Shown: positions 1 to 12,166, counted from the stretch's first letter. The stretch is 64,000 nt of DNA from Collybia mongolica (GCA_013420905.1 JAAXNY010000005.1:3968001-4032000), one strand, 5' to 3'. The notes: generated by a model not told the origin, from the letters alone. Numbers and translations are program-made.

Positions 1-1
1 A

Positions 2-316
2 CATCAAACACCTCTGTTTGAGCTTCAAGACTTCTATGGACAAGTCCTTCGCCTGCTTATAGTTACAGTTTCTGCATCTCCTAAAAATGGTATTGAAGCA
101 GGTTCATTTGTCTATGCAAGTATCAAACAGGCCAAACTATTAGACATAGCTACTAATACCCATCATAAAATCATCTATTACAAAGATTTGGGGGCAACAG
201 AATTTGTTGATATTGATCAAGTACAATGTTTAATTGGTCGGATTAAAAACCGTGGCAAATGGGCACTTATTGACCAAAGCCAATTATTGACTCAAGTACA
301 TAGTATGGACCAATAG
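2..316 (+). CDS. C-terminal end of a transposon-encoded protein (partial)
   Basis: The window opens inside a reading frame that stays open to a TAG at 314-316, giving about 104 residues with no start. The translation has the pattern YGQVLRLLIV near its start, then YYKDLGATEFVDI, a short Leu-Ile-Gly-Arg-Ile segment, and GKWALIDQS before the end. From memory this resembles the C-terminal tail of large proteins carried by basidiomycete DNA transposons of the CACTA/Tnp2 or KDZ kind; I cannot say which. The DNA is AT-rich and lies directly before a repeat array, which fits a transposon end. No catalytic region is in view. It could also be a host gene tail, but the neighbourhood argues against that. 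Confidence 0.4.
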   Translation, partial: HQTPLFELQDFYGQVLRLLIVTVSASPKNGIEAGSFVYASIKQAKLLDIATNTHHKIIYYKDLGATEFVDIDQVQCLIGRIKNRGKWALIDQSQLLTQVHSMDQ

Positions 317-419
317 TACTGGTCACATATATATATAGGTCAATTAACACAGTCATTTTATACTACATATAACACTTCATTCTAATCTAACCAAAATCTC
401 AATTTCTTCTTTTCTAAAT

Positions 420-740
420 GATTCACCTAAGGCAGTAAAGTCATCCCATAAACCCACTATTTGTGGGATGAAATACCTTCTATGCTGAACTTAAATCATC
501 CCACATATTCCACCTTTTATGGGATGAAAGCTCACTCTCTAATAGATTAAAATGATCTAATAAAACCCACCCATTATAGGATGAAATTCCCCTCTTTTTC
601 ACTGGATTAAAATTGTCCCATATAATTCACCTCTAATGGGATGAAAGTTCACACCACTAAGGGATGAAAATTTCTGAAATTATAAGAGCAGAAATTCATC
701 CTCTCAAGGGATGAAATATCTGGGATGAAAGTTCATCCCA
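420..740. repeat. Degenerate ~57 bp tandem array with GGGATGAAA core
   Basis: The core GGGATGAAA or a one-base variant occurs at about 465, 521, 578, 638, 661, 704 and 721. The first four are spaced 56, 57 and 60 bases. Several are preceded by the reverse complement (TCATCCCA or similar), so each unit can form a hairpin. The array starts about 100 bases after the stop of the transposon-like frame. Subterminal repeats in direct and inverted orientation are a known trait of CACTA and some other DNA transposons, so this may be the subterminal region of the element whose protein ends at 316 (inference). Confidence 0.6.
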
Positions 741-977
741 ATTTCATACCCTTTAGATTCATCCACTAAACTTAGGAAAGGCTGCTTTCATCCATTAAGT
801 GGGGGAAAAACCTCCCCCACCAGGTGCACAGTGTAACAACTGTCAACTGATACCTTTTGCTATGTCTAACACCACATTACAAGCTTATTTGATAATTTTA
901 CCATCCCTTCAGCCACAGGATGTCCTTCTTGTAGATCTCCTCTTATTAGAAAATTCACCTTTCTGAGTGCACCTGCT

Positions 978-1253
978 TTGCTAGCACTGGATGTCACACA
1001 GGGCAACTTCATCCTCAATAATGAATTGAAGTTGTCTGTTGCTGATGGAGAAAACATATATAGACTTAGAAGTGTTATTTATCATATAGAATACCATTTC
1101 AATGTGCAATTTGTCCCATCCAGGGCATTACTTTGTTTTCATGATGGGATAGCAACTGGACAGGCTATGTGCTATGAAGGAAGATGCTCTGAAATATCCA
1201 ACTTATCATCTTGTCAACACAAAACTGCTATATTGGTTATATACACACAATGA
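978..1253 (+). pseudogene. Fragment of a transposon-associated protein (possible Ubl-protease-like C-terminus)
   Basis: A frame of about 90 codons runs to a TGA at 1251-1253 without a convincing start codon. It contains the pattern IYRLRSVIYHIEYHFN, then FHDGIATGQAMCYEG and ends KTAILVIYTQ. From memory, the order tyrosine-rich strand, HF, HDG, YEG and a final A-ILVIY is seen in the C-terminal half of ubiquitin/SUMO-protease-like domains of proteins found in basidiomycete transposons. No catalytic Cys segment is visible upstream, so I treat it as a fragment. The assignment is tentative. Confidence 0.3.
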
Positions 1254-2386
1254 TCCCTCTGAGCCCCATACTCCCCTCTTTTGAACTCAGACATGCTGTA
1301 CTTGCAACAACACAATCAGACAGTACATATATGGATTGCCATTCCAGGAGTTATTTAAAGTGTGCTGGATTTCATGCTTTTCAGGCTAACTAGTTTATAG
1401 ACTTGGGGACACTTAACAAACTAATTTTTCATAAGGTATGCAATGTCAAGGTGTAGGGTTCATCCAAAGTACTTAGTAGAGACCATTCTAGAAGATTAAA
1501 ACTGACCCCCAAAAGTAAACAAAGCACAATAGTATCACATACCCAAGATAACCGTGAGAATATTCTTCAAGTAACCCCCCACTGTCAATGACTTCATCCT
1601 CTCCCTCCTTGTTCAGTCAGCACTATTGAAACTGTGTACTTGCTGTTCATTTTTCTTACTTGGGTATGTAAAAATGGTATTCACTCTCTATTTCTCATCT
1701 CTCTTTTGTACTCTGTCCCCAGACACAGCCATATGGGCCTCTAACTAGTGTAACACTTTGCAACTTGAACTTGGCCATTCCCCAATGCTGTTGAATGCTA
1801 CATTCCCCTGATCTTTATTCTTTCTTCATATACTCAAAGAAAGAATTCTCTCTCAGCATCAGATCATATCTTTATTTTCTTTCTCAGTTTCACGATTCTA
1901 TGCAACTGACAGAAGCAACACAAACAGATACCTTGGTAGGAAGCTTCCAATACTTTTGATAGCCCATTAAACTAGCTTTGGTATGTCTTCTGTCCATTTT
2001 TTGACTACCTTTGACTTCTGTATGTTTGTATACATTTTTCAGGGACAATGGTGCTGCTTTCTGATTCACAGGTCACTTTGACTCTTGGCCCTCCCAGCAT
2101 GCAGAAAAGTGAGCTTTTTGACATGATTCTCTTCAAACTATGATATGTATGGCCCTTGGGGCTTGTAAAGGCCCTGAACAATTGTCCTCTGGGATGGTCT
2201 CTCCAGATAAGGCCTATGACCTGGCAAGCTCCAGTGGTATTTACTCCAATTCTCACAGCCTCCAAGTAGCATGCTCTGACTACCCCTTCACCAGCAGGAT
2301 ATAGTGGTCATGGTAGTGCCTCTCCTTTGCAGGATGAGCTACATCTTGTGACCAACCATTCTGAACTGAGTTCAGGCAATGGGCAA
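1254..2386. other. AT-rich gene-free stretch
   Basis: No reading frame here has a recognisable protein pattern, and no tRNA or clear terminal inverted repeat was seen. Base composition matches the transposon debris on its left and changes to the more GC-rich composition of the next gene at about 2.44 kb. A possible splice acceptor (CTCCTTTGCAG) ends at about 2332, so a 5-prime exon of the next gene could lie here. Confidence 0.4.
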
Positions 2387-4246
2387 ATGAACAATGCAGA
2401 TTTGCAGCCACATCACAAATCACATTCTTTCACTTCACGAAGAATCAGACAGGTTACGTCTCGCGCTCGTAGTGATACTGAACCAATGAGGGACACCTCT
2501 GGTGGGAAGAGTAGATACATGATACACCTACCCTCCTCATCCAGATCTGCTCCCGCTCCACGCCCCCTAAGCATGCAATCCGACAGCAAGATCTATTCTA
2601 AATCTCCTACTTCTCATGATAGTTTTACGAAAACCACGGTGTCTCCTTCTAGTCAACTACCAAGGCAGGCCTCATCTTCTGGGTTCAAAATAAAACTACC
2701 ATCGCCACAAAACCAGGCCTCAACGCGTGAACCACCAGCTCCAGGCTCCACTCACACCACACCACCATCCTCTGTAGCCCCGAGCAACACCGGGAAGGGC
2801 TATGGTAGCGATCCGCTTGAGGGTTCCAAAACGGGGGGCGGCTCGAAAACACATGGAACAGCAAGATTTAGCAGCTCTGCCCCGGTTTCTCAAAGTTCAT
2901 CTGTTGCAACTGGCTCCAGCACAGCGTCGCTTGCGCCTGTCACAGAAAACGGGCCTGCAACGATTACATCCCTGGTTGACGTGGTGGGACAGGCCTTCGC
3001 CAAGAATGCGCTCTATACGCCATCTTATGACATCCATCCCGAGCGGCGCCGCCCACTTGCTTTTGCCAGTCCTGCACTGACGAAGTCAACTTCTAACACC
3101 TCTTCAATCCAGCCGCGTCCGCGAAATGAGGACCGTGAATCGTACATCCAACGACGGAAATTGCCACAAGGGTATAATGAAAGGGGAAGGGGAAGGGGAA
3201 GGGGAAGGGGACGAATCCTTGATGAAGACGACTTTGAGGATTTGCTCAGTGCCAATGTGACGAACGTCGCTTTTGACACGGAAGCGAGAACCAAAGTGAA
3301 CGATCATGTCAGGAGATCGAATCTCAGGCATTTGCTACATGCAACTGCGATCCAGGATGCTGCGCACCCAGGTCAGACCGGAATAGGCGGGGAAAATGAC
3401 GAGGATGAATCTGAAGAGGATCCAATACATGTACGACCCAGATTCGCGAAGTTCGCCCCCTCAAGAAGCGATCTATTCTTCGAGATGTTGGAACGGACAT
3501 TCGGGCCCGATACACACTGGGGGGGCGGTCCGAAGCCGAAAGCAGTGAGATTTTTCTCGCGTATGTTTTGTGGACCTCGGGTTCTGACCGATCAGTTTGT
3601 GCAGGTTTTATCGGATAATGACAGTTCACAAGTCCCAAGCCCAGCCGAGCAGGATGGCTATGAGAGTGATGGAGAGGCGACTGAAGAGGCGACGACGGGG
3701 GTACAAGTGTACGGACAGGGTGCTGGGAAAAGGCGGGCTCTAGGTGACGTTGCAGGTAATGATCCTAAGCGGGTAAGGATCAGCGAGAGTGAATCATCAT
3801 CACCTCCCGAACTGGCTACACTAGTGATAGACCGAGCATTAGCTGACAGTTGGGTAGCGTTGTTGCAAGGGCTAGTCAAAGGGAAAACGAAAATGAACCG
3901 TGAGGTATAGCTAGAATTGATGGTATGCTTATCATAACTTACTTGTATTGGCTCCACAGCAAATGGCTCTCCTGAGCGATGAGTTGAACAAAATCGACCA
4001 AATGAAGGCACAAGTCAGTTTTGAGATAGCTATGGTACGCTTCTCTGGATCCACCTAAAACCCGCATACGATTGACGACTTTCGGTCCATGAACAGGATT
4101 CGATGCTTTGGCGGACGATGACGCAGTTATCAGAACTTGAACCTGAAGATGTGCCATTTGGAGACGAGCACGGCCTTCCGGAGCGAGCTAGAAGAGTAGC
4201 ATCATCTTGGAGGCTGAAATGGTCGTCCGAGATGCAGCCAGAGTAA
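2387..4246 (+). CDS. Unknown Ser/Pro/Thr-rich, probably nuclear protein
   Basis: I do not recognise this protein. Model: exons 2387-3904, 3960-4034 and 4097-4246, about 580 residues. Both introns are GT-AG, phase 0, and remove the stops that would otherwise end the frame. The first two thirds are low-complexity Ser/Thr/Pro. At 3179-3210 a run of GGGAAG units codes for alternating Gly-Arg (an RGRGRGRG block). An acidic patch (EDDFEDLL, then NDEDESEED) follows, and a KRVRIS segment could act as a nuclear signal. The second exon codes for a short helical stretch (LLSDELNKIDQMKAQ) and the last for a W-rich tail. The start is uncertain: 2387 is the first ATG in frame, ATG at 2486 is an alternative, and an upstream exon is possible. 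Confidence 0.6.
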
Positions 4247-5232
4247 CTTGGCGATAGATGGATTATTCAATAATGTCCCACAGCTCCTAGACTTTTCGGC
4301 GTATAATACCTTCTAATATAATTTCCGTTGATGATGATTGGGACCAGAAGGGGTCATATTCCATATGCAAGTGCGACACAAACTGACTTCTACAAGATTT
4401 ATCAAAGGGTTGGCGCGATACTATGGACAGCGAATTTAGTATATTGAGATGGATTCTGTGAGGGATAGAATTACTCACCATCCACTACCAAGACCACGCA
4501 TGACGCATGTCTCTCTTCCAATCCCAACTCATTGAACTCGAAAAGAGTAGCTATCGTATCCACTGACTTAGTGTGTAGAAGAGGGCCTCGATATGTCATC
4601 GATAGATGGTATACACTGGTTGACACATATGTCGATCCGAACTCTTTATGTACTTTCGAGAGGTCACTCCTTAACCTCTCATCGCAGGGACGCCATTTTA
4701 AAAGCGGTCTGAGGCTTTCTCGTGGGTTCTACTTTACGGTCAGTAGGTCCTAGATTCTGAGTCCTGAGATGCACAGACAGAAACACTAACCATTGGACCC
4801 GGCATCCACCCATTCTCGACCGTTGCTACCTATCAAACAAGTTCCATCTTCAGATTCATCGCAATAACATTGGTTTCCAGCTTAGCATGTTGTGGGAGAT
4901 ATAAAGTTGCCTTGCGGAGCTCAAACACCGATGATGATCACCTGGGGGTCACCTTCTGACTTCCTACCCCCATCAACAAAAGGCTTCCTCAACTCTCAAA
5001 TCCCTTCCAAACGGCACTGTTTACCTTTAAAGTATCAGGTTGGGATATGAATAGCATATGGTGCCCCCACACCCTCAAGATCACACTGAGCGTGGCGCTC
5101 TTCGCACCGGAACCCGAATTATGTATAGACAGATGACAGGTTCTTCTATAAGAACGCTTCAAATGCAGACGTCCTCGAGAGCCTTTCGGTCGCCTGACTT
5201 TGAAAGCAGCTCGAAGAGTCTACAGGAGCCCA
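4247..5232. other. Intergenic region, no gene seen
   Basis: The tail of the Ser/Pro-rich gene and the 5-prime region of the Atg22-like gene. Short frames are present on both strands but none has a family pattern or matching splice signals. Confidence 0.5.
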
Positions 5233-7605
5233 ATGTCGCGCCCACCACCTCCTGAGAACCCGATTGCTCCGGTCCAGCCAGCTCTTGCGCATGAACAGGG
5301 CGATCAGGATGATTTTGCGGACGTCGTTCATACCCTTGACTCGAAGGGGAGTTCCGAAGGATCAATCACACACAGGGAGACAGCACCAGTTTTTGTGTCG
5401 TCTATCAGAAGGGACGAGCCTATCGTAACGAGGAGAGAGCTTTGGAGCTATTATCGTGAGTCTCGTCGCCTTGCATTTCCTGTTTTTCCTTGGCTCATTT
5501 CATGTGGGAAGTCTACTATAATGGAGATAATGTACATTCGTCCTCTGCTCCGCTGAGTGATGTTGATAACGCGATCTAGGGTGTTGGACCCGGCGGATTT
5601 TCAATGACGTTATTTCAATCCCTTGCCTTCGCAGCTGGTTTCGACCCAGTCAAGGGGCCAGGATCCTCCTGTAATGCAGAGGATGCATCAGGTCAATGTG
5701 TCCTTCCCTGGGCAGGAGGCACCAAAGCTGTTTCTAGTGTGGTTCTAGTCGCCAGCGGAGTTACCTTCGCAGTATTTCCCCTTTACCTGCCCATACATTT
5801 CCCGTGCTGAACTCAGGACAGGTAATGACAGCGATTTTTACCACCATTGGCTCAGCCGCCGATTACGGTACCTTTGGCCGTTGGTTACTTCTTGTCATTA
5901 CCTGCATCTGTTGGGGGGCTCAGTTTGCGAGTATGAGTCTAACAAGTACGTTCAGTTGAAAACTGTAACATTGTCGCCTTATAGTTCATCCCCGATGTAG
6001 CTCCTTCCCGATGGCCTGTCTCCATGGCTCTATACATGATTGGCTACATCAGTTACGGTGCAACTCTCGTCTTCTATGCGGCTGCGTTTCCACGTCTAGC
6101 TCGAAATACTGCCCATGCCCGAGCCATAAGAGAGAAATATGAGGCAGGTGACACAACTCTAGAAGAATTCGAAAGGGAGGAAAGCCTGGAGAAGAACCGG
6201 ATCAGCAATATCAGTACAGTGAGTGGTTCAACTATCATTGGTGTACCACGATTTACAAAGATATAGACACATAGCAACATTGGTTTTATCGTAACTTTGT
6301 GCCTAAATCTATCGATTCTCCTCCCGCTTAAAGACAACCCCAAAGTTAACAATTATACACTTGTTCTGTATGTCCACTTCCCCGATGAGCATCATGTCGT
6401 GAGCTCATGTAGCACAGAACTAACGGATACTGGGTTGTAGTCGGTATCTGGTGGTGTGAGTCATCCCATTATCCATTGACTTTGGCATTATTAACGTTTC
6501 CATGAAGTCATCTTCCAACAACCTCGTCCCGGCCCTCCTGTCCCGAAAGGCGAAAGCTATCTAACCATCGGCTGGAAACAGGTACGCGCCAACCTATAAT
6601 ACAGGCGATGCAAACGTATACTTTGGTCCGATAGATCTGGCAAGCCTTAAAGCAGTATAAAAAACTGCCGTACACCTTCATATATCTCTTTTCTTTCTTC
6701 CTACTCGCTGATGTATGTTTCTTATCCCAATCCCTGATCCTCACACCAACTTGATTACCACAGGGCCTCAACACCACGGGAACCCTTGTCGCAATTTGCC
6801 AGAATGATAAATTCTCTTTCAGTTTCCTGCAGAATACATACCTTGGCCTTTCGCAAGCTATAACGTCAACGATGAGCACCCTTGGGTTCTGGTATATTCA
6901 ACGGTACTACAAGATAAGTACCAAGAAAATGGTTTGTTCCCCCACAGATGATCCAGCGCCGTCCCATGCTCACTACACATTGTCTTTCAACAGTTCATTG
7001 TCACTAACGTTGTAACCATGATGATTCCGCTCTGGGGTATGATCGGAATTTGGACGACTAAGTTTGGGTATGAACGTTGTTCATTCAGTATATTATCGTT
7101 TTATTGATTCCTCCCCAGTTTTCACAACGCCTGGGAGTTCTGGTTCGCTTATATTTCGCTATCGCAATTCTCAATCACTCATTCCTCCCTTGTGCAGGGC
7201 ATACAATATCGTGTTCGGACTATTCCAAGCTCCTTACTACGCTTTTTCACAAACCATGATGGCAGAGCTGACACCCCCCGGTTTCGACAACATGGTACGC
7301 TGCCAATTTCGTTGGTAAAAGCACACGCGTTTAACCTTTCCCTGTAGTTTTTCGGGCTATTTGGACTCTCAAATCGTGCGTCCTCAATGATCGGACCAAA
7401 CGTGATCCAGGCAATCATCGACAAGTCTGGCAGTAATTGGATGGGTTTTCCCTTCCTTTTTGCCCTATGCGTTTGTGCCTCGCTGGTTATATGGTTTGGA
7501 ATCGATGTTACAAAGGGCCGCAGAGATGCTGTTGCATGGGCTGACGCGATTCAATCTAATGCGAGAGTCGGGTCGGCAGTTCAGAAAGCCGGGAAGCAGA
7601 AATGA
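5233..7605 (+). CDS. Atg22-like MFS permease
   Basis: Fourteen exons give an unbroken 562-residue protein: 5233-5455, 5512-5531, 5580-5771, 5822-5945, 6001-6218, 6267-6367, 6418-6455, 6508-6581, 6635-6712, 6764-6931, 6994-7067, 7119-7142, 7198-7294, 7348-7605. All introns are GT-AG with matching phase. After a polar N-terminus of about 70 residues comes the family signature ELWSYYLYYNGDNGVGPGG, split by the second exon of only 20 bases. Later signatures are WWFIFQQPRPGPPVPKGESY, NAWEFWAYNIVFGLFQAPYY and FFGLFGLSNRASSMIGPNV. These match the Atg22 family of the major facilitator superfamily; yeast Atg22 exports amino acids from the vacuole after autophagy. Basidiomycetes carry several Atg22-like paralogs, so the substrate and organelle here are inferred, not shown. 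About 12 h hydrophobic segments are expected for the family. Confidence 0.9.
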
Positions 7606-7893
7606 ACGCCTCTGAACCCCAGCTACCCTTACCTGCGCAGCAAAAGATTTTGCCCCACATCATGTCATATGATTCCTTTGAGCGCACGCCATTGTCATGT
7701 TCTCGGGAATAGTTATGATACAGTGTATCCTTGTTAAATACTTGATTGGCCTTTAATACCGATCAACCCATACTGTCTCTAAACAGAAGCTCTGATCCAA
7801 GCTGTAGGCCCGAAGGCTGTTCCAACGACTCCATAGGGAGTCGTGCATGATGATTAAATATTAAATGGTGATAATCATGAATCAGACCACTAA

Positions 7894-9569
7894 ATGGCGA
7901 CCTCACGAGCAACTCGTCCTCATTCATGGACATCTAGTGCATCCCTTCTATCGTCCTCTCCTTCAACACAGTACACAACCTCAAATTCATCTTCCAGCAC
8001 CGTTCCAGGACCAGGTGCTATCACCGGAAAAGCTGTGAAAGCCCTTGGAAAGGCAACGTTGCGTGGGTTTGACCGTATCATCATTGCTAAACATCTAGCA
8101 ACGATAACACGCATCTTTCCACACACGGACGAAGAGGTTTCGCACATTCGGAACATCAATAGTATATACGATGACCTTCTGGAGTTTTCACGGTGAGCTC
8201 TTTCCGCATGACACACGATTTGCGTTCTGACGATCCTGGCAGGCCAGGAATGTATAATGGTGGAATACGCAAGAAGGTCTTGAAATATATACTGGGGCAG
8301 ATCGGAATGAAAGAGACGAGACATCTGGTTTCTGCCCTTTCTCGCTGGCATGCGGCAGAGTTACACATATTTCTTTGGAAGGTTCTTATTCAAATCGTGC
8401 CTTTATGGTGAGTCCCTCTTCGTTCTCAATGGCATTAAATGACAGCTCATGATATGCATCACAGGAATCCCCCCTTAAAGCTCGTGTTCTCATCACCTCT
8501 ATTCGATTCATACACAAGAACCCAACCCTGGAGTCAGGTTTCTCTGGTGCCTTTAGTCCTCTTTTTTTCAAAGCTTATCCGAACGAGCCATATTGTATGC
8601 CGAGTCGTCCTTGATGTCGGCTTTCTTGACGTGCTCCTGGCCATTTGCCATACCTACAATTTCAAAGATTATAGGCAACCTTCCTCCGGCCCGCACCCGC
8701 CTCGCCCCCACAATCAATTACTTATTGCCTGCAACGCTGCGCTCCTCGACATAACGGCCTATCTCGAATTCCGAGAACTACTTTCTCATCATCCCATTTT
8801 AACGCTATGGCCTGAGTATTCGCCTACGAATATCCCCCTGAAGATCCCATTTACGACAAGACGCAAGGCTCTCCTGCTTGGTGTAGAGGATGATGTGTTT
8901 GTGTATGATGATTTTTCTCCTTACCTTGACATATCCCTGTGAGTGTGAACGCCCGCGTGTGCCATTGCATTATCAGTTAAATATATTGAGCTTTAGCGAA
9001 ACTATATGTTCTCAACCTTGTGTATCAATGATGTTACCTGAAAAGCTGTTGTATTCGCTGACATATGAAGTCACACACGACCAAGCTCTGAGGGTCTATC
9101 TTTCCCAGAGCCCCCATAAAGAGAAAGTCGCGCTGCTGTCACGCCTTTTGGAATGTTCGCCAATCTCGTGAGTATAAAATCATTTGTTGCTATGCAACAA
9201 CTTCTGACGTAAATGATCTCATTCGATGGATTCTCTAGACATTTTCAGTTGCTATTTTGTCTCCACTTTATTGGTGTGACTGCCCAAACTATCCCTGGAG
9301 GGCGACAAGCCTTACTAGCAGCAGGCGTAGTCAAGTATCTGGTTCGAATACTACAAACAGAAATTCCGGACAGCTACTTTGCGCGCATCACCGCGCTTGC
9401 AGACTATTCAGATATTCCTCGCATAATCTGGGAGAATGGACTGTCTTACCTGGTGCAAGACAGTGTTGGGCCCAGTACTCCACTCCAACTTGCGATACAA
9501 GAAGCCTTCGCTGCTCTCTTCCCCCTTCTCTCTGGTTCTAACGCTCCGAACGGTACACGGAAACCATAA
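7894..9569 (+). CDS. Family F protein, one-module member (unknown function)
   Basis: Five exons (7894-8192, 8243-8407, 8465-8938, 8997-9167, 9239-9569) give 479 residues; every intron is GT-AG and sits in phase 2. I know no named domain for it. The first exon codes for a Ser/Thr-rich start and then GPGAITGKAVKALGKAT, followed by a helical segment ending LEFSR. The second exon is exactly 165 bases. The rest is predicted mostly helical with regular Leu/Ile spacing, suggestive of an ARM/HEAT-like solenoid, but that is inference. The gene at 61215 has the same first-exon pattern (GPGALSGKAILALGKAT) and the same 165-base second exon, so the two are paralogs. A decayed partial copy lies immediately downstream at about 9.69-10.74 kb. 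Confidence 0.8.
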
Positions 9570-9689
9570 ACCATAAAGACCGCGACATGGAACCCCAGAA
9601 TGCATGTTAGTACGTGAGAAGCCATATAGCCGAACGACCCGCGTACATCCCACAAAAAGTTTTTGATTGAACCTCTTCTTTCCAATACC

Positions 9690-10740
9690 ATTATTCAATC
9701 CACGTACTGGGGTTCAACCCCGGAGACGACATTCTTCGGTACCCTGCATCCCCTTTTCTCGAAGCTTGTTTGGTTCGGTCATACACTTATCGAATCGTCC
9801 TTGATGTTGGCTTCTTCGGTGTGCCCCTGGTCGTGAGCCGCGCCTACGGTTTCAATCGTTACAAACGGCTCACCTCGAGCACCCCTCAAGCACACCCTCA
9901 CAATCAACCAATTATTGCTACAACGCCGCCCTGCTTGATATAGCAGCGTACTGTGAATATCAGGTGCCCGTTTTGTACCATTCAATCATAAGACTATACC
10001 CCCATGAACATACCCCCATGAATACCCCTTCAAAGCCCTTATTTACCACAACAAGATACATATCTATGATGATGTATTTATATTTCACAATCACTCCCCC
10101 TTTCTCATACTACACACTCGCTGGGTCTTCCTAAAGGTAGTAGCACCATATGCTTTCAACTTTGTATATCAACGCTGTCACATAAAAAGTTATCACGGTC
10201 CCTGACATTTGAAGCCATCGATGGCCAACCTTCGAGGGTCTACGATATTTTCTTACCTGGAGAAGTCATAAAGATTTACGCTTTTGGTCAACCGGGGCGT
10301 ATTGCCTGGGTCCTTCAAATAGAAATTCCGAACAGTTATCTTGCGCATATAACCCCCCTCGCCAATCTTTCAGATGTCCCTTGCACGATACGAGGAAGCG
10401 ACCTGTGATCTCGTAAGAGATTACATATGGCGCATACAGTATACAGTCAAACCTGTCATAACCCATACCTACTAAACCCCAGATCTACAACCAATATTTA
10501 AACTTACGGCTTCCGGAACGCTGTATAAGGAAAGGAATTGCATAGTACTATCGATATGTCTTGCCCGATTTCTGTGCAGAGCTGAGCTCGTAGCTGCCGG
10601 TTGCTCCGAATGGGTATGGGTTATGACAGGTTTGACTGTAGTACAGTACAGTACACCATTGCAGCACGCGATCAAGGAGGCTTTCCTTACTTTTTTCTCT
10701 TCATCCTCCGACCCTCAAATTTACAGGAACGGTCATAGTC
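9690..10740 (+). pseudogene. Decayed partial copy of the family F gene at 7894-9569
   Basis: Stretches of this region align in order with exons 3 to 5 of the upstream gene. Examples: CGTCCTTGATGTTGGCTTCT at about 9798 against CGTCCTTGATGTCGGCTTTC at about 8608; GAGGGTCTACGATATTTTCT at about 10227 against the segment near 9089; and AGAAATTCCGAACAGTTATC at about 10319 against 9359. Reading frames are broken by many small indels, and the first two exons are absent. The copy is also split by a 195 bp MITE at 10444-10638. It is therefore a tandem partial duplicate that no longer codes. Confidence 0.8.
10444..10638. mobile_element. pogo-type MITE (non-autonomous), TA target duplication
   Basis: A 195 bp element bounded by inverted repeats of about 26 bases that begin CAGTCAAACCTGTCATAACC, flanked by TA on both sides (10442-10443 and 10639-10640). 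The inverted repeat differs by only two or three bases from the terminal repeat of the complete pogo element at 24965-27554 (CAGTCAAACCTGCCTTAACC), so that transposase family is the likely mobiliser. It contains no reading frame. It is inserted in the family F pseudogene. Confidence 0.88.
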
Positions 10741-11311
10741 ACAAGGAAAATCTGATGCCCATGCCCTCCCGCTGATTACCTACCTGGTGTCAAAAAGGGT
10801 AAATGACAGTCTGACTAGAAGGCTTTTGGAAATCAAGGAGTATTGTGCATGTCGATTGCTTTTTATTCATATTCTCGTCATAACAATGTTAATGTGCCAT
10901 TGTAAGAATTCTGTTCATACTCATTACGCAGGCAATTCGCTAGTTCGCCTCTGCCATGTCTCTTTCATATTCCTTTGCATATTGGCAAATTCGAGTCGGC
11001 AAGTGGCACCCTATTCTTTATGGCCCATAGAGATTCTCAGCTGCACCTTACTATGTCGTGGGCTTTCTTGTTGCGACTCCTCGTATTCTCGGTTGGCGAG
11101 AGATTGCAGTGACTTCAGTACTTACATAAAGTTGGGATTTGCAATGTGATCGCCTTGGTTTGATTGTTTTTGGGAATCCGGCTTGTCCGGAATGAGTCAG
11201 ATCAGCGGCCTCAACATCACTGATAGTTATAACTTAGGTCTTTATCGATGTGTTGTACTTTCATCCCTTGAGCACTTGCAAATTTTTGGAAAAATCTATT
11301 GTAAGCTCATC
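10741..11311. other. Intergenic region upstream of HAM1
   Basis: No supported gene. The region holds the 5-prime flank of HAM1. The small frames here show no family pattern. Confidence 0.4.
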
Positions 11312-12166
11312 ATGTCCGAACGCCTTGGTGGGTAGAAACCTGGAATCTCGCAGACTTTCCTAATTCGGGTGGCTAGTATTCGTTACAGGGAACGTCAACA
11401 AACTCAAGGAGGTGAAGAAGATCCTTTCCGACGGTGGCCAGCCTATCGAGATCGATTCCCGAAGCCTTGACAGCAAGTGGCCAAATTGCTTTGAAGGCGT
11501 GGGCAATTCACTCAATTGTTGATGTACAGTTCCTGAAATCCAAGGAACGACACAAGACGTTGCTCGCGACAAGTGCCGCAGAGCCGCTGAACTCGTGTGT
11601 TCATTGTATTTTGCGCAGTGGAGTCCTCTCACATTTTTCGTCCGGATAGATCGGAGGCCCATGTATAACGGAAGACACGGCGCTCTGCTTTGCTGCTCTC
11701 AACGGACTGCCTGGTCCATATGTCAAATATTTCATGGAGTCGATCGGCCACGAAGGACTAAATAACATGCTCGTCGGATTTCCGACCAAAGCCGCATGGT
11801 CTCTCTGCACATTCGCTTACTCGGCGGGACCAGGTGGGTTGTGTGGCCTGCGTCGATCTCTCAAATCTAATTCTAGGATAATCTAAGGTACAGAGCCGAT
11901 CGTGTTTGAAGGGCGCACAGACGGCTCAATTGTTCCGGCGCGCGGACCCAAAGTATTCGGCTGGGATGCTGTATTCGAGCCCGATGGGACTGGATTAACG
12001 TCAGTCTCTACCGTTTCCGTGATCATTATTTATCCCATGAATAACGCGTGGTAGGTATGCGGAGATGCCTGACCTGCAGAAGAACAAACTCTCGCATCGT
12101 TACAAAGCTCTTGAGAAGCTGCGTGCCTACCTCCAGGCTCTACCCGCCACGGCCTCGACTACATGA
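11312..12166 (+). CDS. HAM1: Inosine triphosphate pyrophosphatase (ITPase, HAM1 family)
   Basis: Six exons (11312-11327, 11377-11472, 11530-11594, 11650-11833, 11888-11999, 12055-12166) give 194 residues, the normal length of the family. The enzyme hydrolyses ITP, dITP and XTP to monophosphates and pyrophosphate, keeping non-canonical purines out of DNA and RNA; it acts in cytosol and nucleus. Signatures seen: [10 protein letters not shown] near the N-terminus (nucleotide-binding T-x-N-x-x-K), ITEDTALCF with the catalytic acidic residues, [21 protein letters not shown] and the C-terminal [15 protein letters not shown]. The first exon codes for only five residues plus one base (MSERL). The second intron begins GCAAGT, so it is a GC-AG intron; a GT donor in the right phase is absent there. 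Expected to be a single-copy housekeeping gene. Confidence 0.95.
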
